The notes under the pieces are model-generated. The model did not search any database. It had not been told where the DNA came from and saw nothing but the letters and a program-made list of their open reading frames with translations. The position numbers and the translations under genes are program-made. From Rebecca billardiae RCC1528 (lineage: Eukaryota; Haptophyta), in contig OZ251252.1 of NCBI GenBank assembly GCA_965240325.2, forward strand, positions 62,001 through 126,000: 64,000 nucleotides of DNA. Reading direction: 5' to 3'. Positions 44,501 to 55,965 of this stretch are shown here, piece after piece (position 1 is the stretch's first letter; every line of letters begins with the position of its first letter).

Positions 44501-46242
44501 GCCGCGCGCGCACACGCACGCGCACACGCTCACGCGCACAGCACCGCACCGCACCGCACCGCGCCGCACCGCACCGCCGCCGCAGGGTGCTGGCGGCTGC
44601 TCGAGTCGAAGCAGCTGCGGCTGCACTCGGCGGGGCGCGTGGTCGTGCCCAACGCGGCGAGCGCGCGCGCGCCCGCGGGCGCCGCCGCCGGCGCGCGGCT
44701 GCCCGGCGCCGACGCCAACGGCGGGCATGTGGGCGCGGCCGCGCCCGGCGGCGGCGGCGGCGGCGGCGCGGACGGCGGCGCGGACGGCGGCGGCGGGCCG
44801 CGGCCGCCGGGCGGCGTGGCGGTGGGCGCGCGCGAGGCGACGCACGCCGTGCTGCGCACCGCGGTGCACACGCACACGCTCGGCGTGGTCATGCGCCCGG
44901 GCGTGCAGGCGCTCGTCGTCGAGCTGGGCGCCGTCGGCCACGACCTCTCGCGCCATTGGGTCGGGGCGGTCTCGAGGTTGGGCACTCAGTCGATGCGGCT
45001 GCGGCGCGAGCAGCTGGCGCAGCAGGGGCTGCAGGGCGGGGGAGGGCCGGCGGGCGCGGCGCGCGCCGCGGCCGCGCGCCTCCGCGCCGCCGCCTCCCCC
45101 ACCGCACCCGCCGCCACACCCGCCCCGGCGCCGGGCGGCGGCGGCCCGCACGCGCCCGCGTGCGTTGACATCGAGCGACGCTACTGCTACGTGGGGATGA
45201 GCGTGGCGCTGCAGAAGAACCTGACGCAGGCGCTCGACCTGCACGCGAACGAGGTGCTGGTGACGCGGCTGAGCCACAGGCACGCCGGGCCCGACGAGCA
45301 CGCGCTCCGCCGGCTGCACGCCGAGTACAAGCAGAAGCTCGTGCGCGCACGCCAGCGCACGCGCGCGCACACGCACGCACGCGCGCGCGCAGCGGTCACG
45401 CGCGGATGCGCGGATGCGTGCGCCGGGCCGTGCGCGCGCGGAGCGGCCGGCGGCGCACACGCCACCGCGCACACGCCCACACACGCCCACCCCCCCCCGC
45501 GCGCGCGCCGCGCAGCTCGACGTGCGCGGCCGCGCGTGGTCTTTGTTCCGCGATTGGTTCTTTGACAACCCCGTGCACGCGCTGCGCGAGTGCGACGGCG
45601 ACCGCTGCGAGTTCTGGCGGTTCAAGTTCCCCGCGCGGCGGGTGCGCGCGTGCCAGGTGCTGGTGGAGCACGCGGTGCGCGCGTTCCCGCCCAAGGCGCA
45701 CTGCCCGCTCGTCGTCGCCTCCTTCGGCTCCGGACTCCTCTTCCAGGACTTTTGCACCACGCAGGTGTGCGCGCGCCCACTGCGGCACCCGGCGCGCGCG
45801 CCCACTGCGGCACCGCGCGCGCGCCGCGCGCGCACCGCGGCGCACGCCCGCCCGGCGCACACACGCGCGCGCCCCCGCTCCGCGGCCGCACCCCGCGCCG
45901 TGCGCAGATGCTCCTCGACGCGGGCTTCCGCCACATCCGCCTCGCGCTCGTGGACACTGCGTACCGGCCGTGGAAGGAGCGCTACCTGGGACGGGACGCG
46001 ACCTGCCGCGCGCACGTGGTGCCGGCGGCCATGCTGGACGAGGGCGCGCTGCTGCCCGAGCCGGTGGCGGTGGGGCCGGCGGACTCGGAGGAGACGATCT
46101 CGAACGCGGCGGCGACCTCGTGCAACAACGCCATCTCCTTCGTGCTGTACAACGAGGCGCTCCACCAGTTCGTCCAGGTGTGTGCGCGTGTGTGCGCTGT
46201 GCGCGCGCGCGGCCCGTGTGTGTGTGTGTGTGTGTGTGCGTA

Positions 46243-46283
<41 letters not shown>

Positions 46284-47516
46284 GTGTGTGTGCGTGTGCG
46301 TGTGTGTGTGTGTGTGTGCGTGTGTGTGCGTGTGCGTGTGCGTGTGCGTGTGCGTGTACGTGTGCGTGTGTGTGTGTGCGTGTGCGTGTGTGTGCGTGTG
46401 TGTGCGTGTGCGTGTGTGTGCGTGTGCGTGTGTGCGTGTGCGTGTGTGTGTGTGTGTGTGCGTGTGTGTGCGTGTGTGTGTGTGTGCGTGTGTGTGTGCG
46501 TGTGTGTGTGTGCGTGTGCGTGTGTGTGCGTGTGTGTGCGTGTGCGTGTGTGTGCGTGTGTGTGTGTGCGTGTGTGTGCGTGTGTGTGTGCGTGTGTGTG
46601 TGTGTGCGTGTGTGTGCGTGTGCGTGTGTGTGCGTGTGCGTGTGTGTGTGTGCGTGTGTGCGTGCGTGTGTGCGCGTGTGCGTGTGTGCGCGCGCGTGTG
46701 TGCGTGTGTGCGTGTGCGCGCGCGCGTGTGTGCGTGTGTGCGTGTGCGCGCGCGCGTGTGTGCGTGTGTGCGTGTGCGCGCGCGTGTGTGCGCGTGTGCG
46801 TGTGTGCGCGCGCGTGTGTGCGTGTGTGCGTGTGCGCGCGCGCGTGTGTGCGTGTGTGCGTGTGCGCGCGCGCGTGTGTGCGTGTGTGCGTGTGCGCGCG
46901 CGTGTGTGCGTGTGTGCGTGTGCGCGCGCGCGTGTGTGCGTGTGTGCGTGTGCGCGCGCGCGTGTGTGCGTGTGTGCGTGTGCGCGCGCGTGTGTGCGCG
47001 TGTGCGTGTGTGCGCGCGCGTGTGTGCGTGTGTGCGTGTGTGCGCGCGCGTGTGTGCGCGTGCCGCCCCCCTGGCCCTGACCCCCCCCCCCCCGCCACCC
47101 CCACCACCCCGTGCGCGCGCAGTGGTTCTCGTGCGTGCCGGACGCGGACGTGCAGGTGCTCGTGTACGACAGCGTCGAGGCGTACGCGGCAGACTGCCGC
47201 ATGGTGCGCGCACCGCGCACACCCTGCACACCCTGCACACACGCACACACGCACACACTGCACACACACACGCACGCACCCCACCCCCCGCCCCCAGGCC
47301 CCGGACGAGATGGAGGCGATGGTGTGCAGTGCGATGGACTACAAAGACAACGAGACCCTGCTCGAGGAGGCCGTCAACCAGATGCTCACCACCTGCCTCT
47401 CGCACAAGGGGTTCGGGGTCAAGCTCGTGACCAAGCCGAGCGAGTCCGTGCCCGGCGTGTACGTGGTCGACCGGCAGCTGCGCGAGCTGTACCACGAGCA
47501 GCTGCCCTCGGGCTGA
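41586..47516 (+). CDS. Protein with two LamG-like (ConA-fold jellyroll) domains and a conserved-looking C-terminal region
   Basis: Eleven-exon model: join(41586..41645,41979..42119,42382..42483,42798..43269,43435..43969,44183..44415,44586..45340,45516..45764,45908..46177,47123..47203,47298..47516), 1038 aa, in frame throughout. The first LamG-like domain runs from ALQACRIGPGISIEDSETEL through FSIEAHFYIE, VLISKFNGCVCGEYRLGLD, HEWHSVVATYDGRTMRIYVD and FEGYLSEVSVWRRCL (residues 8-200). The second runs from MRICGSASALSFGDVAPYTL through LLSKFNRGLRGEYRLGLD, HRWHSVVAAYDGATLR and FEGFVAEACVWARAL (about 325-510). The rest is not recognised; it contains CDGDRCEFWRFKFP and a Cys-poor, globular-looking end (YVVDRQLRELYHEQLPSG, stop TGA 47514-47516). 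No signal peptide is evident at ATG 41586, although the first exon may be missing. ConA-like domains usually bind glycans or proteins. Confidence 0.8.
46198..47064. repeat. TG/CG-rich microsatellite-minisatellite filling intron 9
   Basis: Most of the 945-bp intron (46178..47122) is alternating purine-pyrimidine. The first part is (TG)n with regular GCG interruptions. From about 46670 it becomes a 28-30-bp unit of the form GCGCGCGCGTGTGTGCGTGT plus GTGCGTGT repeated about a dozen times. It ends in a poly-C patch near 47080-47092 just before the acceptor CGCGCAG at 47122. Confidence 0.93.
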
Positions 47517-49724
47517 GCGCGCCGGCCAGCGCGCGGCGGAGCGCGGCGGAGCGCGGCGGCGGCGGGCTGCGCATAGGCGCGCGATGGCGGGGCGCGCGCG
47601 GTTGGCTGGGCCCCCAGGGCTGCTGGCTGGCTGCGACCGCCGCCGCGCCCGAGCGTGCCGCCGTGGCAGCAGCGGCTGCAGGGCCGCCACAGACACTCGG
47701 GGCGGGGCTGCGGGTGCCGCGCCGCACCCGCCCCCTGCCGGCCGGCCGCGCTGGCCCGGCAGCGGCGTCGGCGCGGGGCTGAGCCGGGAGCGGCGTGATG
47801 CCGCTTCGCACGGCAGTGCGAGTGAGTGCGGCCCGAGCTTGCCCGACGACTGCCGCCGGGCCATGGCGTCGGCTGCTGGCTAGGAGCTGCCGCTGCTGTG
47901 GCGTGACTACGACATTCGCGCGTACGCGCTGCGCCAAGTAGGCGTATGCACTTGCACAGCACCGCCGCCATGGGCATCACTAGCGTGCCATAGGCCCATA
48001 GCCGTAGCCGAGCCATGTCACAGCATTGATGACAGTACAGCATCAGCAGCTGTATTACGACGATTGCTGAATCGAATCGGCGCGGCGCCCAGGCGGCAAT
48101 TGACAATGATGATACCGCCAATAAATAACGCCAATAACGCCGCCAGCAGATTCCGGCTCCGCGAATGATGATGACGCGATGAAAAATGCGCGCAGAATGA
48201 CCGTTTGACACCGCCCGGGCCGGACTGCCGGGGCGGGGCGTGTGGAGCACGCCTCATCAGGCGTTATCCGTTTCTACCAAGCCCCGTGGCGGAAGGCCCT
48301 TCCGCTGCGAGGTCGCTGCGACGCGAGCGGACTCCGGAACGCCTCGTGGCGACCGGAAAGCCCGCCCAAAAAGGCCGGAAAACCCGCCGCGATTTTCCGA
48401 GCTCCGCTCTCCATTTCCGAGAGCTCCGCTCGACGGATTTCCTCGCCTTGAACCGCCGCGTTTATTCGCGCACTTCCGGACGACGCCTCGTCAAACGGAC
48501 GTACAGTACCTGTCCGACTCCGTCTGAGTCGTCAGGCAGGAGGGCGGCGCGCGCCGTGCGGCGGCGGAACGGCGCGGTGTCGCGCCGCCGCGGAGCCCTC
48601 GTGGCTGGCGCGCCTGTCTTCCGGACCTCGTGCCTGCGGCTGTGCTTCCGAGGGCGTCACTGAGCGTCTAGTAACTGCAGAGTGCTCGGTGTCTCATGTG
48701 GCCGGCGGCTCGCGCCGCCCGCCGCGCGCGCGCAGCGCGAGGCGCGCCGCGCCGCGCACGGTGTCCACCCCGAGAGGGAACGGGACGGACGTACTTGTAG
48801 CTCACTCGTGCAGACGCGAGGCGTGCGCCTCGATCGGCATCCCCGCCGCCGCGCACGGATCCGTCGAAGTCCTCTGAGCAGAGGCGCCGACGAGCGTCCT
48901 CGGGCGGTACCCCGGCGCCACGACTTGGTCCGTCCCGGGGCTCCAGCCGTCACCCCGCCATCGCCGCTTGTACTCCCGCCATCGCCGCTTGTACTGCGCG
49001 TGCGGCGCACTCCTCGCCGCCTCGATGTCGACACGCACGCGCCCGGCCGCCTGAGTGACATTTCCAATGCTGGCCGGCGTCGCTCCGGCGGCCGACGCGC
49101 GTCGCGCGACCCGCGCCGGCCAGCAGGCCGTGCGTCGCAGTGGGTAGGGTCAGGATCGCGTAGCCACCGTGCTGCTGAAGTCGAGAGAGCATCTGTCCGG
49201 GATCTCGCGCGTGACGGACGTCGCGGGCGAGCGCTTGAGCGGGTGTAGCACCAGCGCGTGCATCTCGCGCGCGAGCTCCGCCGGAACTTGACGGGCGAGT
49301 CGCGCGCGTCGGCCGGATTTCAGACCGATTTCAGATTGCTCTGGCTGCCACCGCCGGGCGCCGGCGGCAGGCGACATTCATTTGGCCGGAACGGTCGCCG
49401 TTTCCGAATCGGAATTCATTTCATGTCGGGCCGGGACGCACGCCGAGCACTTCGCCGCCGCCGAGGGCAGAACGGACGGCGCCGATCGCGGCGGCCGAGC
49501 AACTCCGGACGGCGTGCGCGGAGCTCGGCCTCGACGATGACGCCGCGTTCGTCGAGGCCGCGGACAAGGGCACTGCCACGCCGCGGACAAGGAGCTATGC
49601 CGTGCTGCTTTGGTAAGGTGACACCCGACGACTGCGCCACCTGCCTCAGCCTCGACTCGAGCCACCCGGAGCTCGTGGCGCACTACCTCGAGGCGGACTC
49701 GATTGGCGGCGTGTAGCTCAGCGT
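47517..49724. other. Intergenic, no gene recognised
   Basis: 3' flank of the LamG-like gene up to the 221-bp satellite. Only short overlapping frames are seen. A small ATG frame at 49597-49716 (PCCFGKVTPDDCATCLSLDS onward) looks more protein-like than its surroundings but matches nothing I know and runs into the satellite edge; it could be a gene remnant. Confidence 0.45.
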
Positions 49725-52700
49725 GCGCAGCCGCGCAGCCGCCTTGGTGGAGGCGGTGGGCGCGCGGCACACGGCGGCGGTGCACGGCGTTGACGGCAGT
49801 CGCGCGCGCGCGGAGACGATGGCGGAGGCTGCCTCGGCCGAGTGCGCTCGCGTGCACCGCCGCCGCCGCCGAGCACGCGTGTCAGCTCGATGCCGCGCGC
49901 CGCGGCCGGGCGCGCGGCCGCGGCCGCGGCCGCGTGCGGCGCCGCGCCGTGCCGCGCCGCCGCCTCGCCGGAAGCGGCGGGCGCGCGGCGCGCGGCGGCG
50001 GCGCGCGGCGATGACGGCAGTCGCGCGCGCGCGGAGACGATGGCGGAGGCTGCCTCGGCCGAGTGCGCTCGCGTGCACCGCCGCCGCCGCCGAGCACGCG
50101 TGTCAGCTCGATGCCGCGCGCCGCGGCCGGGCGCGCGGCCGCGGCCGCGGCCGCGTGCGGCGCCGCGCCGTGCCGCGCCGCCGCCTCGCCGGAAGCGGCG
50201 GGCGCGCGGCGCGCGGCGGCGGCGCGCGGCGATGACGGCAGTCGCGCGCGCGTGGAGTCGATGGCGGAGGCTGCCTCGGCCGAGTGCGCTCGCGTGCACC
50301 GCCGCCGCCGCCGAGCACGCGTGTCAGCTCGATGCCGCGCGCCGCGGCCGGGCGCGCGGCCGCGGCAGCGGCCGCGTGCGGCGCCGCGCCGTGCCGCGCC
50401 GCCGCCTCGCCGGAAGCGGCGGGCGCGCGGCGCGCGGCGGCGGCACGCGGCGATGACGGCAGTCGCGCGCGCGTGGAGTCGATGGCGGAGGCTGCCTCGG
50501 CCGAGTGCGCTCGCGTGCACCGCCGCCGCCGCTGAGCACGCGTGTCAGCTCGATGCCGCGCGCCGCGGCCGACCGCGCGCGGCCGCGACCGCGGCCGCGT
50601 GCGGCCAACGCGGCCGCGCGGCCGCGCCGCGCCGCGCCGCCTCCTCGCCGGAGGCGGCGGGCGCGCGGCACGCGGCGGCGGCACGCGGCGATGACGGCAG
50701 TCGCGCGCGCGCGGAGACGATGGCGGAGGCTGCCTCGGCCGAGTGCGCTCGCGTGCACCGCCGCCGCCGCCGAGCACGCGTGTCAGCTCGATGCCGCGCG
50801 CCGCGGCCGGGCGCGCGGCCGCGGCAGCGGCCGCGTGCGGCGCCGCGCCGTGCCGCGCCGCCGCCTCGCCGGGGGCGGCGGGCGCGCGGCGCGCGGCGGC
50901 GGCACCCCGCGATGACGGCAGTCGCGCGCGCGCGGAGTCAATGGCGGAGGCTGCCTCGGCCGAGTGCGCTCGCTTGCACCGCCGCCGCCGCCGAGCACGC
51001 GTGTCAGCTCGATGCCGCGCGCCGCGGCTGGGCGCGCGGCCGCGGCCGCGGCCGCGTGCGGCGCCGCGCCGCGCCGCGCCGCCGCCTCGCCGGGGGCGGC
51101 GGGCGCGCGGCGCGCGGCGGCGGCACGCGGCGATGACGGCAGTCGCGCGCGCGTGGAGTCGATGGCGGAGGCTGCCTCGGCCGAGTGCGCTCGCGTGCAC
51201 CGCCGCCGCCGCCGAGCACGCGTGTCAGCTCGATGCCGCGCGCCGCGGCCGGGCGCGCGGCCGCGGCCGCGGCCGCGTGCGGCGCCGCGCCGCGCCGCGC
51301 CGCCGCCTCGCCGGGGGCGGCGGGCGCGCGGCGCGCGGCGGCGGCACGCGGCGATGACGGCAGTCGCGCGCGCGTGGAGTCGATGGTGGAGACTGCATCG
51401 GCCGAGTGCGCTCGCGTGCACCGCCGCCGCCGCCGAGCACGCGTGTCAGCTCGATGCCGCGCGCCGCGGCCGGGCGCGCGGCCGCGGCAGCGGCCGCGTG
51501 CGGCGCCGCGCCGTGCCGCGCCGCCGCCTCGCCGGGGGCGGCGGGCGCGCGGCGCGCGGCGGCGGCACCCCGCGATGACGGCAGTCGCGCGCGCGCGGAG
51601 TCAATGGCGGAGGCTGCCTCGGCCGAGTGCGCTCGCTTGCACCGCCGCCGCCGCCGAGCACGCGTGTCAGCTCGATGTCGCGCGCCGCGGTTGGGCGCGC
51701 GGACGCGGCCGCGTGCGGCGCGCCGCCGCCTCGCCGGGGGCGGCGGGCGCGCGGCGCGCGGCGGCGGCACGCGGCGATGACGGCAGTCGCGCGCGCGTGG
51801 AGTCGATGGTGGAGACTGCATCGGCCGAGTGCGCTCGCTTGCACCGCCGCCGCCGCCGAGCACGCGTGTCAGCTCGATGCCGCGCGCCGCGGCCGGGCGC
51901 GCGGCCGCGGCAGCGGCCGCGTGCGGCGCCGCGCCGTGCCGCGCCGCCGCCTCGCCGGGGGCGGCGGGCGCGCGGCGCGCGGCGGCGGCACCCCGCGATG
52001 ACGGCAGTCGCGCGCGCGCGGAGTCAATGGCGGAGGCTGCCTCGGCCGAGTGCGCTCGCTTGCACCGCCGCCGCCGCCGAGCACGCGTGTCAGCTCGATG
52101 CCGCGCGCCGCGGCCGGGCGCGCGGCCGCGGCCGCGGCCGCGTGCGGCCAACGCGGCCGCGCGGCCGCGCCGCGCCGCGCCGCCTCGCCAGGGGCGGCGG
52201 GCGCGCGGCGCGCGGCGGCGGCACCCGGCGATGACGGCAGTCGCGCGCGCACGGAGTCAATGGCGGAGACTGCATCGGCCGAGTGCGCTCGCGTGCACCG
52301 CCGCCGCCGCCGAGCACGCGTGTCAGCTCGATGCCGCGCGCCGCGGCCGGGCGCGCGGCCGCGGCAGCGGCCGCGTGCGGCGCCGCGCCGCGCCGCGCCG
52401 CTGCCTCGCCGGGGGCGGCGGGCGCGCGGCGCGCGGCGGCGGCACGCGGCGATAACGGCAGTCGCGCGCGCGTGGAGTCGATGGCGGAGGCTGCCTCGGC
52501 CGAGTGCGCTCGCGTGCACCGCCGCCGCCGCCGAGCACGCGTGTCAGCTCGATGTCGCGCGCCGCGGTTGGGCGCGCGGACGCGGCCGCGTGCGGCGCGC
52601 CGCCGCCTCGCCGGGGGCGGCGGGCGCGCGGCGCGCGGCAGCGGCACGCGGCGATGACGGCAGTCGCGCGCGCGTGGAGTCGATGGCGGAGATTGCATCG

Positions 52701-53100
52701 GCCGAGTGCGCTCGCGCGCGCCGCTGCTGTCATCGAGCACGCATGTCAGCTCGATGTCGCGCGCCGCGGTCGAGCGCGCGCTGGCCGCGCGCAGCGAACG
52801 CGACCGCGTGTTTGCGCGCCTCCAGCTTGGCGGAGGCGGCGGGCGCGCGGCGCGCGGCGCGCGGCGGCGGCACGCGGCGGTGATGGCAGTCGTTGGTTGC
52901 CTTGCCCGAGTGCGCTCGCGCGCGCCGCCGTCGAGCACGCGTGTTAGCTCGATGCCGCGGCCATGCGCCCATGCGCGGCCGCCCCCGCGCGCGGCCAACA
53001 CGGCCGCGCCGCCGCACCGCCGCGCCGCGGCCTCGGCGAAGGCGGCAGGCGCGCGGCGCGGCGCGTGGCGGTGGCGCGTGTCGACTGTGGCAGACTGACG
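49725..53100 (+). repeat. Satellite array of a roughly 221-bp unit (about 15 copies)
   Basis: The landmark TCGGCCGAGTGCGCTCG(C/T) recurs with spacings of 221, 221, 221, 238, 221, 221, 221, 221, 202, 221, 233, 221 and 202 bp, starting from about 49838. Each unit carries CACGCGTGTCAGCTCGATG, a GC-only middle (GCGGCCGCGGCCGCGGCC or shortened variants), GATGACGGCAGTCGCGCGCG and ATGGCGGAGGCTGCCTCGG. Length variants come from the GC-only block, and certain variant pairs recur as higher-order blocks. Copies decay after about 52720. Open frames across the array are frame-shifting artefacts. Confidence 0.92.
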
Positions 53101-55035
53101 CGTAGAGACGATGGTGGAGGTGGCCCCGGCTGAGCGTGCTCGCGCGCACCGCTGCCTCTGCCGAGGCGTCGGTGCGCACGCATGCGCAGTCGCGGCCTCG
53201 GCCGCTTGTGCACGCGCGCTCGGCCGCGGCGCACTGCATTGAGCTGACATGCTCGCTCGGCAGCGTTGGCGGTGCATACGAGCTTAGCGTCGACGCCGTG
53301 CCCGCGCGCCCCACTCGTCTAGCGCTCACGCCACCGACATGATGTCTGCTGCGTGGGCGCGGCACATTGGCCGAGGCTAAGGTGGAATCGCGCGGCGCGG
53401 CGCGGCGCGGCGCGGCGCGGTGGCGCTGACACTGCTGAGCACTCGATGGCGGGCGCGGGCGCTCGGATGCGCAGCCCAGCGGCCGCGCCTGATGCCATGC
53501 TCGGCGGCACACAGGCCGAGGCTGTGGAATCGCGCGGCGCGGCGCGGCGCGGCGGCGCCGCTGTAGGTGGCGCCGTATACAATGACGATGATGACGATAT
53601 ATACTTATATAATATATGTCGTCGTCAGCAAACAGCCCGCGCGTCGCGCGGCGGGGCGTCATGAGTTCTTCGATCATTGCGCCCGTGCCGCCGGCGTCTG
53701 TCTGGACCGCCGGGCGGGTCACACGGACCGGAGTGGCTCCCGAGTCGGGCCGAGATGGCACTCGTAGTTGAGTGTATAGTGTCAGTGTGACGCCTGTCGT
53801 CGTACGTCAGTGAGTGACGTGACCGTTGATGAGTCCATCCACGTCGCGATCGATCCGACTGCAAGCTCAGATACTTATAGGTGGCGGATGCCGGCAGCCC
53901 GACGATCAGCGCCTGGCGGGCGGCGAATCAAGTAAGTATCAGCCGCAGACTCTACTGCGCTGTAGTACGCGTATATATATACGACGAGGTGATGACGTCA
54001 CTGACGCCAGGCGGTGTCGCTCGGGCACAGTCTGCAGATGAGACTGCACTGCTGTCTCCGACTCCGACGACCAGTCACAGACAGTCGTCATACTGCCCAC
54101 TCACGGCCACGCCCGCCTGACTGGCCCGGCCCGGCCGAGTGACGCCACTTATATTATCATCAGCAATCATCAGTGCCAGTCACGGGCCAGTCCGGGCTCG
54201 CGGTCTGTTCAGTGTGAGTGTGACGGCGCTCAGGGTTCATCATCGTCAGCATCGTCATCATCACCGGGCCATATCTCACTCATCAGCTTCAGCGCGGCCG
54301 CTGTGGCCCGCCTGTCCGGGCGCCGTGCCAGTCAGCCATCGCAAGTTTGGCTCGGGCCCGGCGGTGGCGGCGCCTGCAGGCGGCTCCGACGGCAGTTAGG
54401 CACTTAGGCCGGCAGCGTGCTCGGCCTGAGTGGCGGCACGCCACTGGTTGACGCGGTCATCACGCCGTGAGTCGGCCGCGCAGGCAGCGGGCGGGGCTGG
54501 CATGGACGTTGCCACTGCCTTGCGGGCTCACGCTGTGCGCGACCGTTCAGTGCCGAAGTGGCACCGCCGCAGGACAGCGCCGGCATACGTGCAGCGCTCG
54601 AAGCCTGTCTGGTCATCACGAGCGCGTGACAGTGCGGCGTGCTGCCACGAACGAGGCATCGGTCTAGACAGATCTCATTCAAGGGCGCGCGCCGGCGCTT
54701 GCCGCCTGTGCATCGACGTCGATCTCTATCCACGCCAGCGCCGTGGTGCAGGCGTCGTGCGTGACTGCACGGCGTTGGTTGTGGCAAAGAGCTGCTCATT
54801 ACAGAGGCTTGTGGCTAGGCGCGACGCCGCTTGAGCAGCCTCATCGCCGCCATTATGAAGCTCGACGATAGATGGCGGCGCCGGGCGCCATCATGACGGC
54901 GGTACTACTACTACTATGGATTCATTTGCTCCGGAACCAGACGGAGCTCTCGTCCGGTCGAAGGACACGGAATTCAAGCTGAACGAACAGCTGTCCGTTG
55001 CACGGAGGCCTTCCGGCCGTGAACGGCCCGGCGAG
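53101..55035. other. Intergenic with small duplications
   Basis: No convincing gene. Two related segments (around 53365-53430 and 53510-53560) share GGCCGAGGCT...TGGAATCGCGCGGCGCGG, followed by GCGCG runs. 53800-54840 is moderately GC with short frames only. Confidence 0.45.
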
Positions 55036-55464
55036 GTCGCCACGACGTCGTGGCGACATCCGGATGTCGCCACGACGTCGCCACGATCTCGTGGCGACAT
55101 TCGGACGTCGCCACGAGATCGTGGCGACGTCGTGGCGACATCGGACAGTGTCGCCACGATCTCGTGGCGACATCCGGATGTCGCCACGACGTCGTGGCGA
55201 CGTCGTGGCGACATCCGGATGTCGCCACGAGATCGTGGCGACGTCGTGGCGACATCGGACAGTGTCGCCACGATCTCGTGGCGACATCCGGATGTCGCCA
55301 CGAGATCGTGGCGATCTCGTGGCGACATCCGGATGTCGCCACGAGATCGTGGCGAAGTCGCCACGATCTCGTGGCGACGGCTGCGAGGTCGCTACGAGGT
55401 CGCCACGAAAGCTTAGACTCCAACACTGATTTCTTTTTATTCTCGCAGCGACCTCGTGGCGACA
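55036..55464. repeat. Palindromic minisatellite built from the 8-mer GTCGCCAC/GTGGCGAC
   Basis: I count about two dozen exact copies of GTCGCCAC or its complement GTGGCGAC in this stretch, mostly arranged head-to-head so that they form perfect palindromes. Examples are TGGCGACATCCGGATGTCGC plus CA, and GTCGCCACGATCTCGTGGCG plus AC. The spacers between half-sites are a small set (ATCCGGAT, GACGTC, GATCTC, ATCGGACAGT). Some arrangements recur as blocks of about 100 bp (55130-55230 and 55240-55330). Confidence 0.92.
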
Positions 55465-55536
55465 TCACCCCTTTGCACCCTCCGCCCACGCTACACGCTA
55501 CGAGGCTTGGTAGAGACACAGTATCCAGCCGCAAGT

Positions 55537-55965
55537 ATGCCGCCCGCGGCCGCCCGGCTCGCCGTCGTTGGCGCCGCGCGTCCGCTGCTCTGGTTGGCTT
55601 CGCGCGGCGTGTCGTCTCTCGCTGTCAGCCACCGGCTGGCACTTGGATCGGCTGGGGTCAAGACAGCCGCCCCCGGCGTGCTCTCCCGCCGGTCCGTGCC
55701 AGCTCCGGCCATCTTCCTCGACTTCAAGCGGTCCAAGCGAAACTCAGGAGGTGGAGTTCCGAACTGGCACGCCGACATTAATAACCCGAACAACCCAAAC
55801 TACCGGTTTGGTTTTGCACCCTGCTTCCCTCTCATTCACGAAGACCACCCGACCAAGCACGAGTTGGCCGACGAGCAGTCCCCAGCATCCGAGCGCCCAG
55901 ACAGCGCGGTCGACAACGACGCGCCGACCGGCTCTCAAGACTCCACGCCGAAGTCGTCGACATAG
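55537..55965 (+). CDS. Hypothetical protein, 142 codons, presequence-like N-terminus
   Basis: A single-exon frame from ATG 55537 to TAG at 55963-55965; the frame is open back to 55456. The first ~60 residues are rich in Ala, Arg, Leu and Ser without acidic residues (RLAVVGAARPLLWLASRGVS), as in a mitochondrial presequence. The rest is polar and balanced: FLDFKRSKRNSGGGVPNW, then INNPNNPNYRFGFAPCFPLI and an acidic Ser/Asp tail. Its even amino-acid use, unlike the Arg/Ala-rich artefact frames around it, is the main reason to list it. I do not recognise a family. The palindromic minisatellite lies immediately upstream and could affect its expression. Confidence 0.4.
   Translation: MPPAAARLAVVGAARPLLWLASRGVSSLAVSHRLALGSAGVKTAAPGVLSRRSVPAPAIFLDFKRSKRNSGGGVPNWHADINNPNNPNYRFGFAPCFPLIHEDHPTKHELADEQSPASERPDSAVDNDAPTGSQDSTPKSST

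Noticed and set aside
45396-47864. Minus-strand frame rich in alternating His-Thr and Ala-His
   Set aside because: It is the translation of the TG/CG intron repeat, antisense to the LamG-like gene.
55036-55464. CRISPR array
   Set aside because: The repeats are palindromic half-sites with no unique spacers, and the genome is clearly eukaryotic (spliced genes, acetyltransferase, P450).
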